From NCBI GenBank assembly GCA_025056965.1, contig JANWVF010000019.1:1-42868 (forward strand): DNA of 42,868 nt, read 5' to 3'. A program made the translations under genes and the position numbers. The DNA is from Thermoflexales bacterium. Its GTDB lineage: Bacteria; Chloroflexota; Anaerolineae; J036; Brachytrichaceae. A model generated the notes under the pieces. That model saw only the letters and a list, made by a program, of their open reading frames with translations. It searched no databases and was not told where the DNA came from. This document shows positions 25,823 to 32,734 of the stretch, one piece after another. The stretch's first letter is position 1; every line of letters begins with the position of its first letter.

Positions 25823-25829
25823 GCTGCCT

Positions 25830-26792
25830 ATGTCCGCAGTATCACAGCCGAAGCGGCCGATGATTGTGTGTTATGGCGACCTGGTGACCGATCTGGTGGT
25901 GGCCGTTGAACGCTTGCCGATTGAACCTGAACGCGTGCAGAGCATCCATGCCATCACGATCGAACCGGGCGGCGCCGGCAACTTTCTGATCACCGCTGCG
26001 CGCTTGGGCGTGCATGCCGTCGCCTTCGGCGCAGTTGGTGAGGATGCTTACGGCCAGGCGGTATACGAAATGCTGCAGGCCGAGGGCGTGGACGTGAGCT
26101 ATGCGCAGCGGGGCACCGGCAGCGTGAATGTGCTGGTGATGGTGATTGTGGATGATGCCGGACGACACGTCTTCCTCGTTCGCGACGGGACAGGCGATCC
26201 GTTCGTGCTGGATGGTCGCTCGGTTGCGTTGATCCGGAGCGCCGACCTCTTCTTTATGCCGGGCTACGCGCTCCACGAGCGGCGCGTGGCCGGTTCAGCA
26301 GTCGCGGCGACGCGCGTTGCTGCTGAGTCGGGCGTGCCTGTGATGAACGACCTCGGCCCGATTGTCTCCGAGGCGAGCGTGCGCGCAGCGGCGCTGGAGA
26401 TCGTGCAGCTGAGCGAGGTGAGCTTGTTAACCGCTGACGAGGCGTTGCGCTTCACCAGTGAGCGCAGCGAGGCCGACGCCGCAGCCTGGATGTTGGCACG
26501 GGGAACGCGCTGCGTGGTGATCAAACGCGGCGAAGCAGGCTGTGCCGTATATGCTGGCGATGGTTGCTACGACGTGGCCGGCATTCCCGTGCCGGTGCGC
26601 GACACGACCGCTGCCGGCGATGCCTTCGCGGCCGGTTTCGCCGTGTCCTGGTTGAAGCATCGAGATGTGCGCAGAGCCGCCGAGTTCGCCAATTGTGTCG
26701 GCGCTGCCAAAGTGCAGAAGCTCGGCAGCGGACGACAATGCCCCACGGCAGCCGAGATCGCCCGGGTTTGCGGCGATGCGTTCACTGAATAA
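25830..26792 (+). CDS. PfkB-family carbohydrate/nucleoside kinase
   Basis: A 320-residue ribokinase-fold protein. The N-terminal signature region is GGAGNFLITAARLGVHAVAFGAVGEDAYG, and the C-terminal signature DTTAAGDAFAAGF carries the catalytic base D264 and the anion hole. It phosphorylates a sugar or nucleoside hydroxyl with ATP; the substrate is not determinable. ATG 25830 (MSAVSQ...) is preferred over ATG 25821 because a -10-like hexamer overlaps the latter. It is separated from the secreted CAP gene by 70 bp that contain the CAP gene's ribosome-binding site. Confidence 0.9.
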   Translation: MSAVSQPKRPMIVCYGDLVTDLVVAVERLPIEPERVQSIHAITIEPGGAGNFLITAARLGVHAVAFGAVGEDAYGQAVYEMLQAEGVDVSYAQRGTGSVNVLVMVIVDDAGRHVFLVRDGTGDPFVLDGRSVALIRSADLFFMPGYALHERRVAGSAVAATRVAAESGVPVMNDLGPIVSEASVRAAALEIVQLSEVSLLTADEALRFTSERSEADAAAWMLARGTRCVVIKRGEAGCAVYAGDGCYDVAGIPVPVRDTTAAGDAFAAGFAVSWLKHRDVRRAAEFANCVGAAKVQKLGSGRQCPTAAEIARVCGDAFTE

Positions 26793-26862
26793 ACTCTATA
26801 CGCTAACGGGCGAGAAGGGAGAAAGAGTTGGGCGCGATACTATTCGTAAGAGGAGGGGAAAC

Positions 26863-27717
26863 ATGCGCCGGTCGTTTCTTGCTGCAGCAGTAATCATCTT
26901 TATGGCAGTCGCCTGGGACGTGCCTGTCATCCATGCCCAGAATCAGCCATCGCCATTCACAGGGTGCAAGGTCGTACCACTGCCGCTTGTGAATGCCGCT
27001 TTTGAGCAGCGGGTAGTCGAGTTAACCAACGACCATCGCGTCTCGATCGGGTTGCCACCACTCAAACGTGCCGCCCCGTTGGACGAGGCAGCACGCTTTC
27101 ACGCCTACGATATGGCAACTGAGGAGTACTTCGATCATGACTCTCTGGATATGATCGAGCGCGTGACCGAAGAGAGCGGGACAGTGAAAACGACTTTCAA
27201 CGTCGTGTGCTCAATGGCGAAGCGCGTCGGCCAGAGCTACAAAGGCTGGTCAAGGCTGGGCGAGAATATTGCAGCAGGACAGGAATCGCCCGAACAGGTC
27301 GTGCAGCGATGGCTCGAATCGCCTGGCCACCGCGCTAACATCGAGGGGAAGGACTTCCGAGAAATCGGCGTTGGCTTTGCGACAAGTGGAGGAGGGTTCT
27401 TTCCGACCTGTTGGGTGCAGAACTTCGGGACGCGCAGCCGCATTCATCCTCTGGTGATCAACCGTGAGTATGCACAGACTGACTCTCCTGAGGTCGAAGT
27501 TTATGTTTACGGGCGTTGGACGCAGATGCGCCTTCGCAATGACAACGGGGCATGGACCGCGTGGCAGAAGTTCCAGAATAGCTTCCGCTGGCGACTGGAC
27601 TGGGCCGCGGGCGAGCGGCAAGTGTGCGCCGAGTTGCGCTCGGGCGGTCGGCGAGAGGTAACATGTGACTCGATCGTGCTCACCACGAGTGACCCTGGCT
27701 TGTCCGGCGCCTCATAA
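26863..27717 (+). CDS. Secreted CAP/SCP-domain protein
   Basis: A 284-residue exported protein. The signal peptide spans about 1-26 (ending VIHAQ). A CAP domain (about 45-190) has ELTNDHRVSIGLPPLKRAAPLDEAARFHAYDMA, the HD of YFDHDSLD, LGENIAAGQESPEQVVQRWLESPGHRANI and EIGVGFA, the full set of CAP signatures, better kept than in the lipoprotein at 18922-19596. A small Trp-rich C-terminal region with three cysteines follows. Function unknown. GGAGGGG lies just upstream of ATG 26863, a strong start. A longer in-frame reading back to 26665 overlaps the PfkB gene and is rejected. Confidence 0.92.
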   Translation: MRRSFLAAAVIIFMAVAWDVPVIHAQNQPSPFTGCKVVPLPLVNAAFEQRVVELTNDHRVSIGLPPLKRAAPLDEAARFHAYDMATEEYFDHDSLDMIERVTEESGTVKTTFNVVCSMAKRVGQSYKGWSRLGENIAAGQESPEQVVQRWLESPGHRANIEGKDFREIGVGFATSGGGFFPTCWVQNFGTRSRIHPLVINREYAQTDSPEVEVYVYGRWTQMRLRNDNGAWTAWQKFQNSFRWRLDWAAGERQVCAELRSGGRREVTCDSIVLTTSDPGLSGAS

Positions 27718-27818
27718 TCTTCTCTTAGCAATAGGATAAAGTTCTCTTTAACTCCTCCCCATATCCTTGTCGCGAATTTGACTGCTCAACAGCAAACAGA
27801 CATAGGAGAGGTAATACC

Positions 27819-28655
27819 ATGAAGATCAACTTTCGCAGAGGCGTCGTCGGCTTGACGATGCTCAGCCTGTTCGGCGCTAGCTTGGCCCTGACCGCCCCCG
27901 CGCAAGCGCAGACTCTAGGCAAGATCTATGGCGTAGCTTTCATTGACTCCAACGCTAATGGCAAGCGCGATCCAGGTGAGTCGACGACCCTCGGCCGCTT
28001 CAAAGTCACTGGCGGCGGCGCCTTCTGGCGCTGTGGCCATACCGGCCGCGACAACACCTACGGCATCATGGTCCGCCCTGGCACCTACTTCGTGATGCCG
28101 ATCGCCGGTCCAGGTCAGCACACTTCCACCCCCGTAATTCGCGTGCAGGTGCCTAGCCCTGGATCGGCCGTCCAAGCGGATCTGCCGCTGGTGCCACAGC
28201 CGCTGGCAGTGGCTGAGAACTGCGGCGAGTATGCGCCCAAGCGCACGGCCCGCGTGCCCTGGGGCATCCCCGAGACGGCGGTTGCGAAAGGCTTTACGAC
28301 GCTGGTGCGTGCAATTGACGCGGCTGGCCTGTTCGACACGCTGAGCGGCCCCGGCCCATTCACCGTGTTCGCGCCGAACGACCTGGCGTTCGCTCAGTTC
28401 ACCGAGGAAGAGCTAAACACGATCCTGGCTGATCGGGACTTGCTTCGCTCGGTGTTGACGTATCATGTCGTGCCGGGCAGACTGAAGGCCAGCGACGTCG
28501 CAGGTGCATCACAGCTCACTACGGTTAACGGCAAGACGCTGACGGTGCAGGTCAAGGATGGCGAAGTCTTCGTCGGTGACGCGCGCGTGATCGCTACTGA
28601 CATCGAAGCTGCCAACGGCGTCGTGCACGTGATTGACACCGTGCTCGTGCCCTAG
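27819..28655 (+). CDS. Secreted fasciclin-domain protein
   Basis: A 278-residue exported protein. The signal peptide is about 1-30 (ending APAQA). The N-terminal half contains a SdrD/carboxypeptidase-regulatory-like beta domain with the calcium-loop-like DSNANGKRDPGES. The C-terminal half (about 150-278) is a fasciclin (FAS1) domain with LVRAIDAAGLFDTL, PFTVFAPNDLAF, LTYHVVPGRL and GVVHVIDTVLVP. FAS1 domains mediate adhesion. AGGAGAGG lies 7 nt before ATG 27819. A good intrinsic terminator follows, and the next gene has its own promoter, so it is probably transcribed alone or with the CAP gene 101 bp upstream. Confidence 0.93.
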   Translation: MKINFRRGVVGLTMLSLFGASLALTAPAQAQTLGKIYGVAFIDSNANGKRDPGESTTLGRFKVTGGGAFWRCGHTGRDNTYGIMVRPGTYFVMPIAGPGQHTSTPVIRVQVPSPGSAVQADLPLVPQPLAVAENCGEYAPKRTARVPWGIPETAVAKGFTTLVRAIDAAGLFDTLSGPGPFTVFAPNDLAFAQFTEEELNTILADRDLLRSVLTYHVVPGRLKASDVAGASQLTTVNGKTLTVQVKDGEVFVGDARVIATDIEAANGVVHVIDTVLVP

Positions 28656-28689
28656 TTCGTCCCTAGAGGCTCAGACAACAGTGCATCTC

Positions 28690-28724
28690 GGGCAGGCTGT
28701 TCAGGGCAGCCTGCCCCGTTCTTT
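28690..28724 (+). terminator. Intrinsic terminator after the fasciclin gene
   Basis: A perfect 10-bp stem GGGCAGGCTG / CAGCCTGCCC with a 7-nt loop, followed by CGTTCTTTT. It lies 34 bp after the stop codon. Confidence 0.85.
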
Positions 28725-28765
28725 TCGAAGCATCAATCCAGGCTTTTAAATCCGGCTTAATATCC

Positions 28766-28776
28766 ATACGTATCAT
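28766..28776 (+). promoter_or_regulatory. arsR promoter with overlapping operator-like palindrome
   Basis: The palindrome ATACGTAT (28766-28773) overlaps the -10-like TATCAT (28771-28776), 10 nt before the arsR start. ArsR-family repressors bind AT-rich inverted repeats over their own promoters, so autoregulation is plausible. No Shine-Dalgarno sequence lies between. Confidence 0.45.
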
Positions 28777-28786
28777 ATCAATAGCG

Positions 28787-29146
28787 ATGGATACAGCGCG
28801 CAGCGCGCCTGCCCTGGTCGCAAACTCAGCGGAGACCTTCCCCGCAGAGCTGGGGCGATTGCACACGGTGCTCAAGTCGCTCAGCGAGCCGAACCGGCTG
28901 CGCATCTTCGCGCTCCTCACGCATGGCGAACGTTGCGTGTGCGACATCGAGTCGGCGATGACGATACCGCAGAACTTGGCTTCGCATCATCTGCGTGTCC
29001 TACGCGAGGCCGGCCTGATCGAGGTGCGAAGGGAAGGGCGTTGGGCATACTATCGGATCAACAAAGTTTATCTGTCCGAGGTGTATCCCGCATTGTGCAG
29101 CCTGTTCGATCCGAACTCCATCAGCGACGCTCGTGCTGCCTGCTGA
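28787..29146 (+). CDS. arsR: ArsR/SmtB-family metalloregulator
   Basis: A 119-residue winged-helix repressor. LKSLSEPNRLRIFALL begins the DNA-binding core, ERCVCDIE carries the metal-site pair C50 and C52 typical of As(III)-sensing ArsR, and NLASHHLRVLREAGLIEVRREGRWAYYRI is the recognition helix and wing. The protein ends in a cysteine (AAC), a possible third ligand. It should release DNA on binding arsenite or antimonite. It heads a three-gene set with two arsenate-reductase-like genes, 25 bp before the first. Confidence 0.92.
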   Translation: MDTARSAPALVANSAETFPAELGRLHTVLKSLSEPNRLRIFALLTHGERCVCDIESAMTIPQNLASHHLRVLREAGLIEVRREGRWAYYRINKVYLSEVYPALCSLFDPNSISDARAAC

Positions 29147-29171
29147 TCCTTATACCGCATTGCTGGCAACT

Positions 29172-29612
29172 ATGACCGAATCTCCCAAAAAACGAGTGCT
29201 GATCTTATGCACGGCCAATTCGGCACGCAGCCAGATGGCCGAGGGTATCCTGCGCTGGCTGGGAGGCGACCGCTACGAGGTCTTCAGCGCCGGAACTCGA
29301 GCGACCGGTGTCAATCCCTTTGCCATCCGTGTGATGGATGAGATTGGCGTGGACATCCGCAACCAGTATTCAAAGACCTACGAGCAATTCATCGGTCAGC
29401 CCTTCGACGCGGTCATCACCGTATGCGATGACGCAGCTGAGACTTGCCCCTTTCTGCCGGGTGATTACCGGCGCATTCATTGGAGCTTCCCCGATCCCGC
29501 CGCCGTAGTGGGCGATGAAGCCAAGCTTCAGGCATTTCGTCAAGTGCGGGACGGGTTGATCGAGCGATTCAAGGTGTTCATTGAAACGAACCAGGAGGTT
29601 TCTCGTGCCTAA
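29172..29612 (+). CDS. arsC: Arsenate reductase, thioredoxin-coupled / low-MW phosphatase family (first copy)
   Basis: A 146-residue protein of the LMW tyrosine-phosphatase fold. The P-loop is C13-TANSA-R19, and a redox cysteine pair occurs as VCDDAAETCP (C85, C92), matching the three-cysteine relay of Bacillus/Staphylococcus ArsC. WSFPDPAAVVG supplies the general-acid aspartate. Reduces arsenate to arsenite using thioredoxin. ATG 29172 is chosen because the family starts a few residues before the P-loop; an in-frame ATG at 29133 overlaps arsR. Its 3' end overlaps the second copy by 8 bp. Confidence 0.88.
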   Translation: MTESPKKRVLILCTANSARSQMAEGILRWLGGDRYEVFSAGTRATGVNPFAIRVMDEIGVDIRNQYSKTYEQFIGQPFDAVITVCDDAAETCPFLPGDYRRIHWSFPDPAAVVGDEAKLQAFRQVRDGLIERFKVFIETNQEVSRA

Positions 29613-30060
29613 GTCCAACGTGCTGTTCCTATGCACCGGTAATTCGGCCCGCAGCCAGATGGCCGAAGCGTTTCTGCGCCACTACGCCAGCGACCTGTTC
29701 AATGCCTATAGCGCCGGCCTAGAACCAAAGGGGATGAATCCCTTTACCGTCAGAGTAATGAATGAGATCGGCATCAGCGTCGAAGGGCAATACTCCAAGA
29801 GCCTGCGCGAGTATCTCGGCAAGCAATTATTCGCCTATTTGGTCACCGTGTGCGCTGATGCTGAGGCGCGCTGCCCGTCGGTGTGGCCGGGCGTGCAGCA
29901 CCGGCTGCACTGGAAGTTTGACGATCCTGCTGCCTTTGAGGGCAGCGAAGAGGAGAAACTGGCCAAGTTCCGTGAAGTGCGCGATCAGATCAAAGCTGCC
30001 ATCGAAGCCTTCGTCGCGCAGGAACGGGCGAAACAGGCCGCGTCGGCAGCCGCGCGTTGA
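29605..30060 (+). CDS. arsC: Arsenate reductase, thioredoxin-coupled / low-MW phosphatase family (second copy)
   Basis: A 151-residue paralog of the preceding gene with P-loop C10-TGNSA-R16 and redox pair C83 and C90 (VCADAEARCP), then the acid loop WKFDDPAAFEG. It is closer to classical ArsC in the tail (EEEKLAKFREVRDQIKA) than the first copy. GTG 29605 is chosen for the AGGAGG six bases upstream, inside the first arsC; the frame is open from 29581. Two adjacent three-cysteine ArsC proteins may differ in substrate. No arsenite efflux gene is adjacent. The C-terminus is Ala/Gln-rich. Confidence 0.88.
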   Translation: MPKSNVLFLCTGNSARSQMAEAFLRHYASDLFNAYSAGLEPKGMNPFTVRVMNEIGISVEGQYSKSLREYLGKQLFAYLVTVCADAEARCPSVWPGVQHRLHWKFDDPAAFEGSEEEKLAKFREVRDQIKAAIEAFVAQERAKQAASAAAR

Positions 30061-30125
30061 TCTCGCCGGCCGACGTGCGTCGTCACCTCAATAATCACTC
30101 AATAATCAAACGATCTCGAAAACTG

Positions 30126-30158
30126 CTCGCGGAGACGCAACCGATGCGTCTCCGCGAG
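30126..30158. terminator. Bidirectional terminator between arsC and cupin genes
   Basis: A perfect 14-bp stem CTCGCGGAGACGCA / TGCGTCTCCGCGAG with a 5-nt loop. It is followed by GTTTATG on plus and CAGTTTTCG on minus. It sits between the convergent second arsC and cupin genes. Confidence 0.75.
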
Positions 30159-30186
30159 GTTTATGCTGCGGCTTGGCTGTTGCTTG

Positions 30187-30600
30187 TCATGATCCTCTCT
30201 CGGGTGGCGTCACGGTGCAGCCGGGGAGCGTGCGGAAGAAGCGCTCCGGTCCGGGCGGCGCGTAAACGATGAAAAGCTCGGCCGGCTTCCATCCCACGTT
30301 TAACGTCGCGTGATACACATCGGCCGGGATGAAAATGCTGGCCCCGGCGTGTAGCCGCACCGGCGGCTGATCGTCAATCATCTGCTCGATCTCGCCGCTG
30401 ATGACGTAGATGATTTCGTCGCTGCCGGGGTGGTTGTGCCGCGGATGCCCCATGCCCGGTTTGACGACAACTACGCCGCTGCTGAAGCGCTGCGAACCGG
30501 TCACCGCCGGCTCGTTGTGCATCTTCAGCGTGCCCCAATCGAAGTGCAACGCCTCGACATCTTCGCCGTAAACGACGTATCCTGCTCCGATCTTTTGCAT
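30187..30600 (-). CDS. Cupin-domain protein
   Basis: A 137-residue single-domain cupin. Motif 1 is GMGHPRHNHPGSDEIIYVISGE, with metal-ligand candidates H55, H57, E62 and the motif 2 histidine H97 (IPADVYHATLNVG). Such small cupins bind Fe, Mn or Zn and range from dioxygenases to isomerases and sensors; no substrate can be named. GGGAGAG lies about 8 nt upstream of ATG 30600, and a promoter-like pair lies further upstream. It seems monocistronic, ending at a bidirectional terminator shared with the ars genes. Confidence 0.85.
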   Translation of the reverse strand: MQKIGAGYVVYGEDVEALHFDWGTLKMHNEPAVTGSQRFSSGVVVVKPGMGHPRHNHPGSDEIIYVISGEIEQMIDDQPPVRLHAGASIFIPADVYHATLNVGWKPAELFIVYAPPGPERFFRTLPGCTVTPPERGS

Positions 30601-30632
30601 GGCTTATCTCTCCCTCGTCAGGTGTCGGGCAG

Positions 30633-30661
30633 AGGTTAGCATGCAATGACGTGCGGCGCAA
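30633..30661 (-). promoter_or_regulatory. Promoter-like pair for the cupin gene
   Basis: On the minus strand TTGCGC (30661-30656) and TAACCT (30638-30633) are separated by 17 bp and lie about 33 bp before the start. Each matches the consensus only partly. The rest of 30601-30888 holds no gene, only this and the DUF2892 terminator. Confidence 0.35.
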
Positions 30662-30816
30662 TCTAGATGCCCAGATCCTCGCCCGCCCTGCGCACATGGC
30701 TGGGATCTGCGCAGTGCGTCGCTCCTAACGAAAGTGCAGTTCGATCTCATCGAGACGTCGAGTCGTCGCTTTGTCAGGTGCTTTGACTCGGTCCGTGCTG
30801 AGCGGAAGCAAGAGGC

Positions 30817-30855
30817 GTAAAACACCGGGCCGGAGCGCACACCGCGTTCCGGCCC
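30817..30855 (-). terminator. Intrinsic terminator after DUF2892 gene
   Basis: On the minus strand GGGCCGGA pairs with TCCGGCCC and the stem extends inward through a G-U and three G-C pairs to a 5-nt loop. It is followed by GGTGTTTTACG. It lies about 34 bp after the DUF2892 stop. Confidence 0.75.
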
Positions 30856-30888
30856 GATGGCAAGAGAGGTCGGCGACGATGTTCGAAG

Positions 30889-31098
30889 TTAGCGCTGTTC
30901 GCGCGGGCGCGTGTTGATGCCCAGCGGGGCATAGAGTGGGCAGAAGCCGATGAAGCTGGTCAGCAAGAACACCGCAGCCAGCACACCCAGCACGATGGCC
31001 AGCACTCCGCTCACAGTGCCGGTAGCGATGAGCGCGGCGACGACGATGGCGACGGCGAAACGAATCCCGCGATCCAAGTTACCCATATTCCTTTTCAT
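30889..31098 (-). CDS. DUF2892 (YgaP-like) small membrane protein
   Basis: A 69-residue protein with an amphipathic start (MKRNMGNLDRGIRF), two membrane helices and the family ending FCPLYAPLGINT. This domain is found alone or fused to rhodanese in YgaP-type sulfurtransferases; the stand-alone form has no known activity. ATG 31098 has GGGAGG six bases upstream. Crp/Fnr-type regulators and DUF2892 genes are often neighbours, as here (109 bp apart), and a perfect Crp-like palindrome lies in the interval. Confidence 0.85.
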   Translation of the reverse strand: MKRNMGNLDRGIRFAVAIVVAALIATGTVSGVLAIVLGVLAAVFLLTSFIGFCPLYAPLGINTRPREQR

Positions 31099-31169
31099 TC
31101 TCAACCTCCCGAACATGAACCGATGCTTGTTCGTTTCTTACACAGTAACACGTCGTCAGCGGCCTTTCA

Positions 31170-31182
31170 GTGACTATGTCAC
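31170..31182. promoter_or_regulatory. Crp/Fnr-type palindrome upstream of DUF2892 gene
   Basis: GTGACTATGTCAC is a perfect 13-bp palindrome (5-bp arms, 3-bp centre), extended by TGTGAC on the minus strand. It resembles Crp/Fnr sites (TGTGA and TCACA half-sites) but with a shorter centre. It lies 72 bp before ATG 31098 and next to the Crp/Fnr gene, the probable regulator. A second inverted repeat, TTAC-ACA-GTAA, lies at 31138-31148. Confidence 0.5.
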
Positions 31183-31207
31183 ACAAGGGGGAGAATGCGT
31201 GGAGCGT

Positions 31208-31885
31208 TCAGGCCTTGGTGCGGCGCAGAAGGCCAGCGTGATCCAGCAGCCGGATCGTCCCCCGACCAGTTTCGATGAGGCGAGCGGCGCTGAAGTCTTC
31301 CAGGATGCGGCTGACGACCTCGCGCGAGGTGCCTAGCTCGGCAGCGATCTCCTGATGGGTGATGCGCAGCGTGGGATGCGATGGGTTGAGCCGACGAGCT
31401 AAGAAGTCGGCGATGCGTGTGTCCATCCGTCGGAAGGCTACCTCGTCTACGACGGCCATTACGCTGGCCAGCCGCCGCGAAAGCAGATCAAACACGTAGT
31501 CGCGCCAGAGCTGATAGCGATTGAACCAGTTGCGAAAGGCAGCGGCGGTGATCACGATAGCCTCGGCGTCGTGCTCGACGACAGCAATGGCAGGGAAATG
31601 CCGGTTGCCCAGGATGCAGTTGGCGGTGAGGATGCAACTCTCGCCGCGATCGAAGCGGTAAAGCGTGATCTCGCGGCCGGTCTCGCCGATTTTGAACACG
31701 CGCACCGTGCCGCTGAGCAGGATGGCTAAGGCGTCGCACGCGTCGCCCTCGGCGAAGACCTGCGTGCCGGCGGGAATAGTGTGAATGTTCGCCTCATACA
31801 GGAAGTCACGGATCAGTTCGCCGGGCGCGCGCGTCAAGAACGGCAACGCCGGCGTGATGCGCTCGAGGTCTTCTGTTCGCAACAT
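31208..31885 (-). CDS. Crp/Fnr-family transcriptional regulator
   Basis: A 225-residue regulator. The N-terminal cyclic-nucleotide-binding fold (about 30-125) includes VFAEGDACDALAILLSGTVRVFK and GESCILTANCIL. The C-terminal winged helix has THQEIAAELGTSREVVSRILEDF. Cysteines at GESC...NC are typical of a branch that does not carry the Fnr 4Fe-4S cysteines, so the signal is unknown (redox, NO and heme are options). ATG 31885 is preferred; in-frame GTG 31897 and TTG 31900 lie upstream. It lies 18 bp after the PEP-hydrolase-like gene and before DUF2892. Confidence 0.9.
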   Translation of the reverse strand: MLRTEDLERITPALPFLTRAPGELIRDFLYEANIHTIPAGTQVFAEGDACDALAILLSGTVRVFKIGETGREITLYRFDRGESCILTANCILGNRHFPAIAVVEHDAEAIVITAAAFRNWFNRYQLWRDYVFDLLSRRLASVMAVVDEVAFRRMDTRIADFLARRLNPSHPTLRITHQEIAAELGTSREVVSRILEDFSAARLIETGRGTIRLLDHAGLLRRTKA

Positions 31886-31903
31886 CGGGATGCGCACCAA
31901 CGA

Positions 31904-32728
31904 TCAAGACCGCCGGAGTTGCTTGAATCGCCGGGCGTTCTCGGTGATCGCGATCTCGGTCGGCAGGCGCTCCATGCTGCTGGCGCCGAAGAAGCCGACG
32001 ACGCCTCGCGTGCGCGAGAGCACGTATTGCGCATCCTCCGGCTCGGCGATGGGTCCGCCGTGGCATAGCACCATCACGTCGTCGCGCACGCGCTTGGCCG
32101 CGTCATGGATGCGCTGGATGCGCTCGACGCACTCGTCCAGCGTCAGCGCGGTCTTGGCGCCGATGGTGCCCTTGGTCGTTAGCCCCATGTGCGGCACCAG
32201 CACATCTGCGCCGGCCTGCGTCATCGCGATGGCCTGATCTTCGTCGAATACATAGGGGCAGGTGAGCAAGTCCATCTCGTGCGCCAGCCGGATCATGTCC
32301 ACTTCCAAGCCGAAGCCCATGCCGGTCTCTTCCAGCCCCTGACGGAAGGTGCCGTCAATTAAGCCGACGGTGGGGAAGTTTTGCACGCCGGTGAAGCCGG
32401 CTTCCTTCACGCGGCGCAGGAAGACCGACATCAGCCGGAATGGATCGGTGCCGCACACGCCGGCCAGCACCGGCGTGTGCTTGACCACAGGCAAGACCTC
32501 GTTGGCCATCTCCATCACGATGGCGTTCGCGTCGCCATAAGGCATCAGCCCGGCCAACGAGCCGCGACCGGCCATTCGGTAGCGCCCACTGTTGTAAATG
32601 ATGATGAGGTCTACGCCACCTGCCTCGGCACATTTCGCCGAGAGGCCTGTGCCGGCGCCGGCGCCGATGATGACGCCGCCGGCAGCCACGGTTGCCCTCA
32701 ACTTCTCAAGTGCGGTTGCCCTGTCCAT
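31904..32728 (-). CDS. PEP-hydrolase-family TIM-barrel protein (Tm-1 C-domain-like)
   Basis: A 274-residue TIM-barrel protein of the family annotated as phosphoenolpyruvate hydrolase-like or TIM-barrel signal transduction protein. Landmarks are [47 protein letters not shown] near the start and VLCHGGPI followed by [12 protein letters not shown] at the end. It is equivalent to the C-terminal half of plant Tm-1. It is encoded 6 bp after the Tm-1-like N-domain gene, a conserved bacterial pairing. The reaction is not established. Confidence 0.88.
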   Translation of the reverse strand: MDRATALEKLRATVAAGGVIIGAGAGTGLSAKCAEAGGVDLIIIYNSGRYRMAGRGSLAGLMPYGDANAIVMEMANEVLPVVKHTPVLAGVCGTDPFRLMSVFLRRVKEAGFTGVQNFPTVGLIDGTFRQGLEETGMGFGLEVDMIRLAHEMDLLTCPYVFDEDQAIAMTQAGADVLVPHMGLTTKGTIGAKTALTLDECVERIQRIHDAAKRVRDDVMVLCHGGPIAEPEDAQYVLSRTRGVVGFFGASSMERLPTEIAITENARRFKQLRRS

Positions 32729-32734
32729 GTGGGT

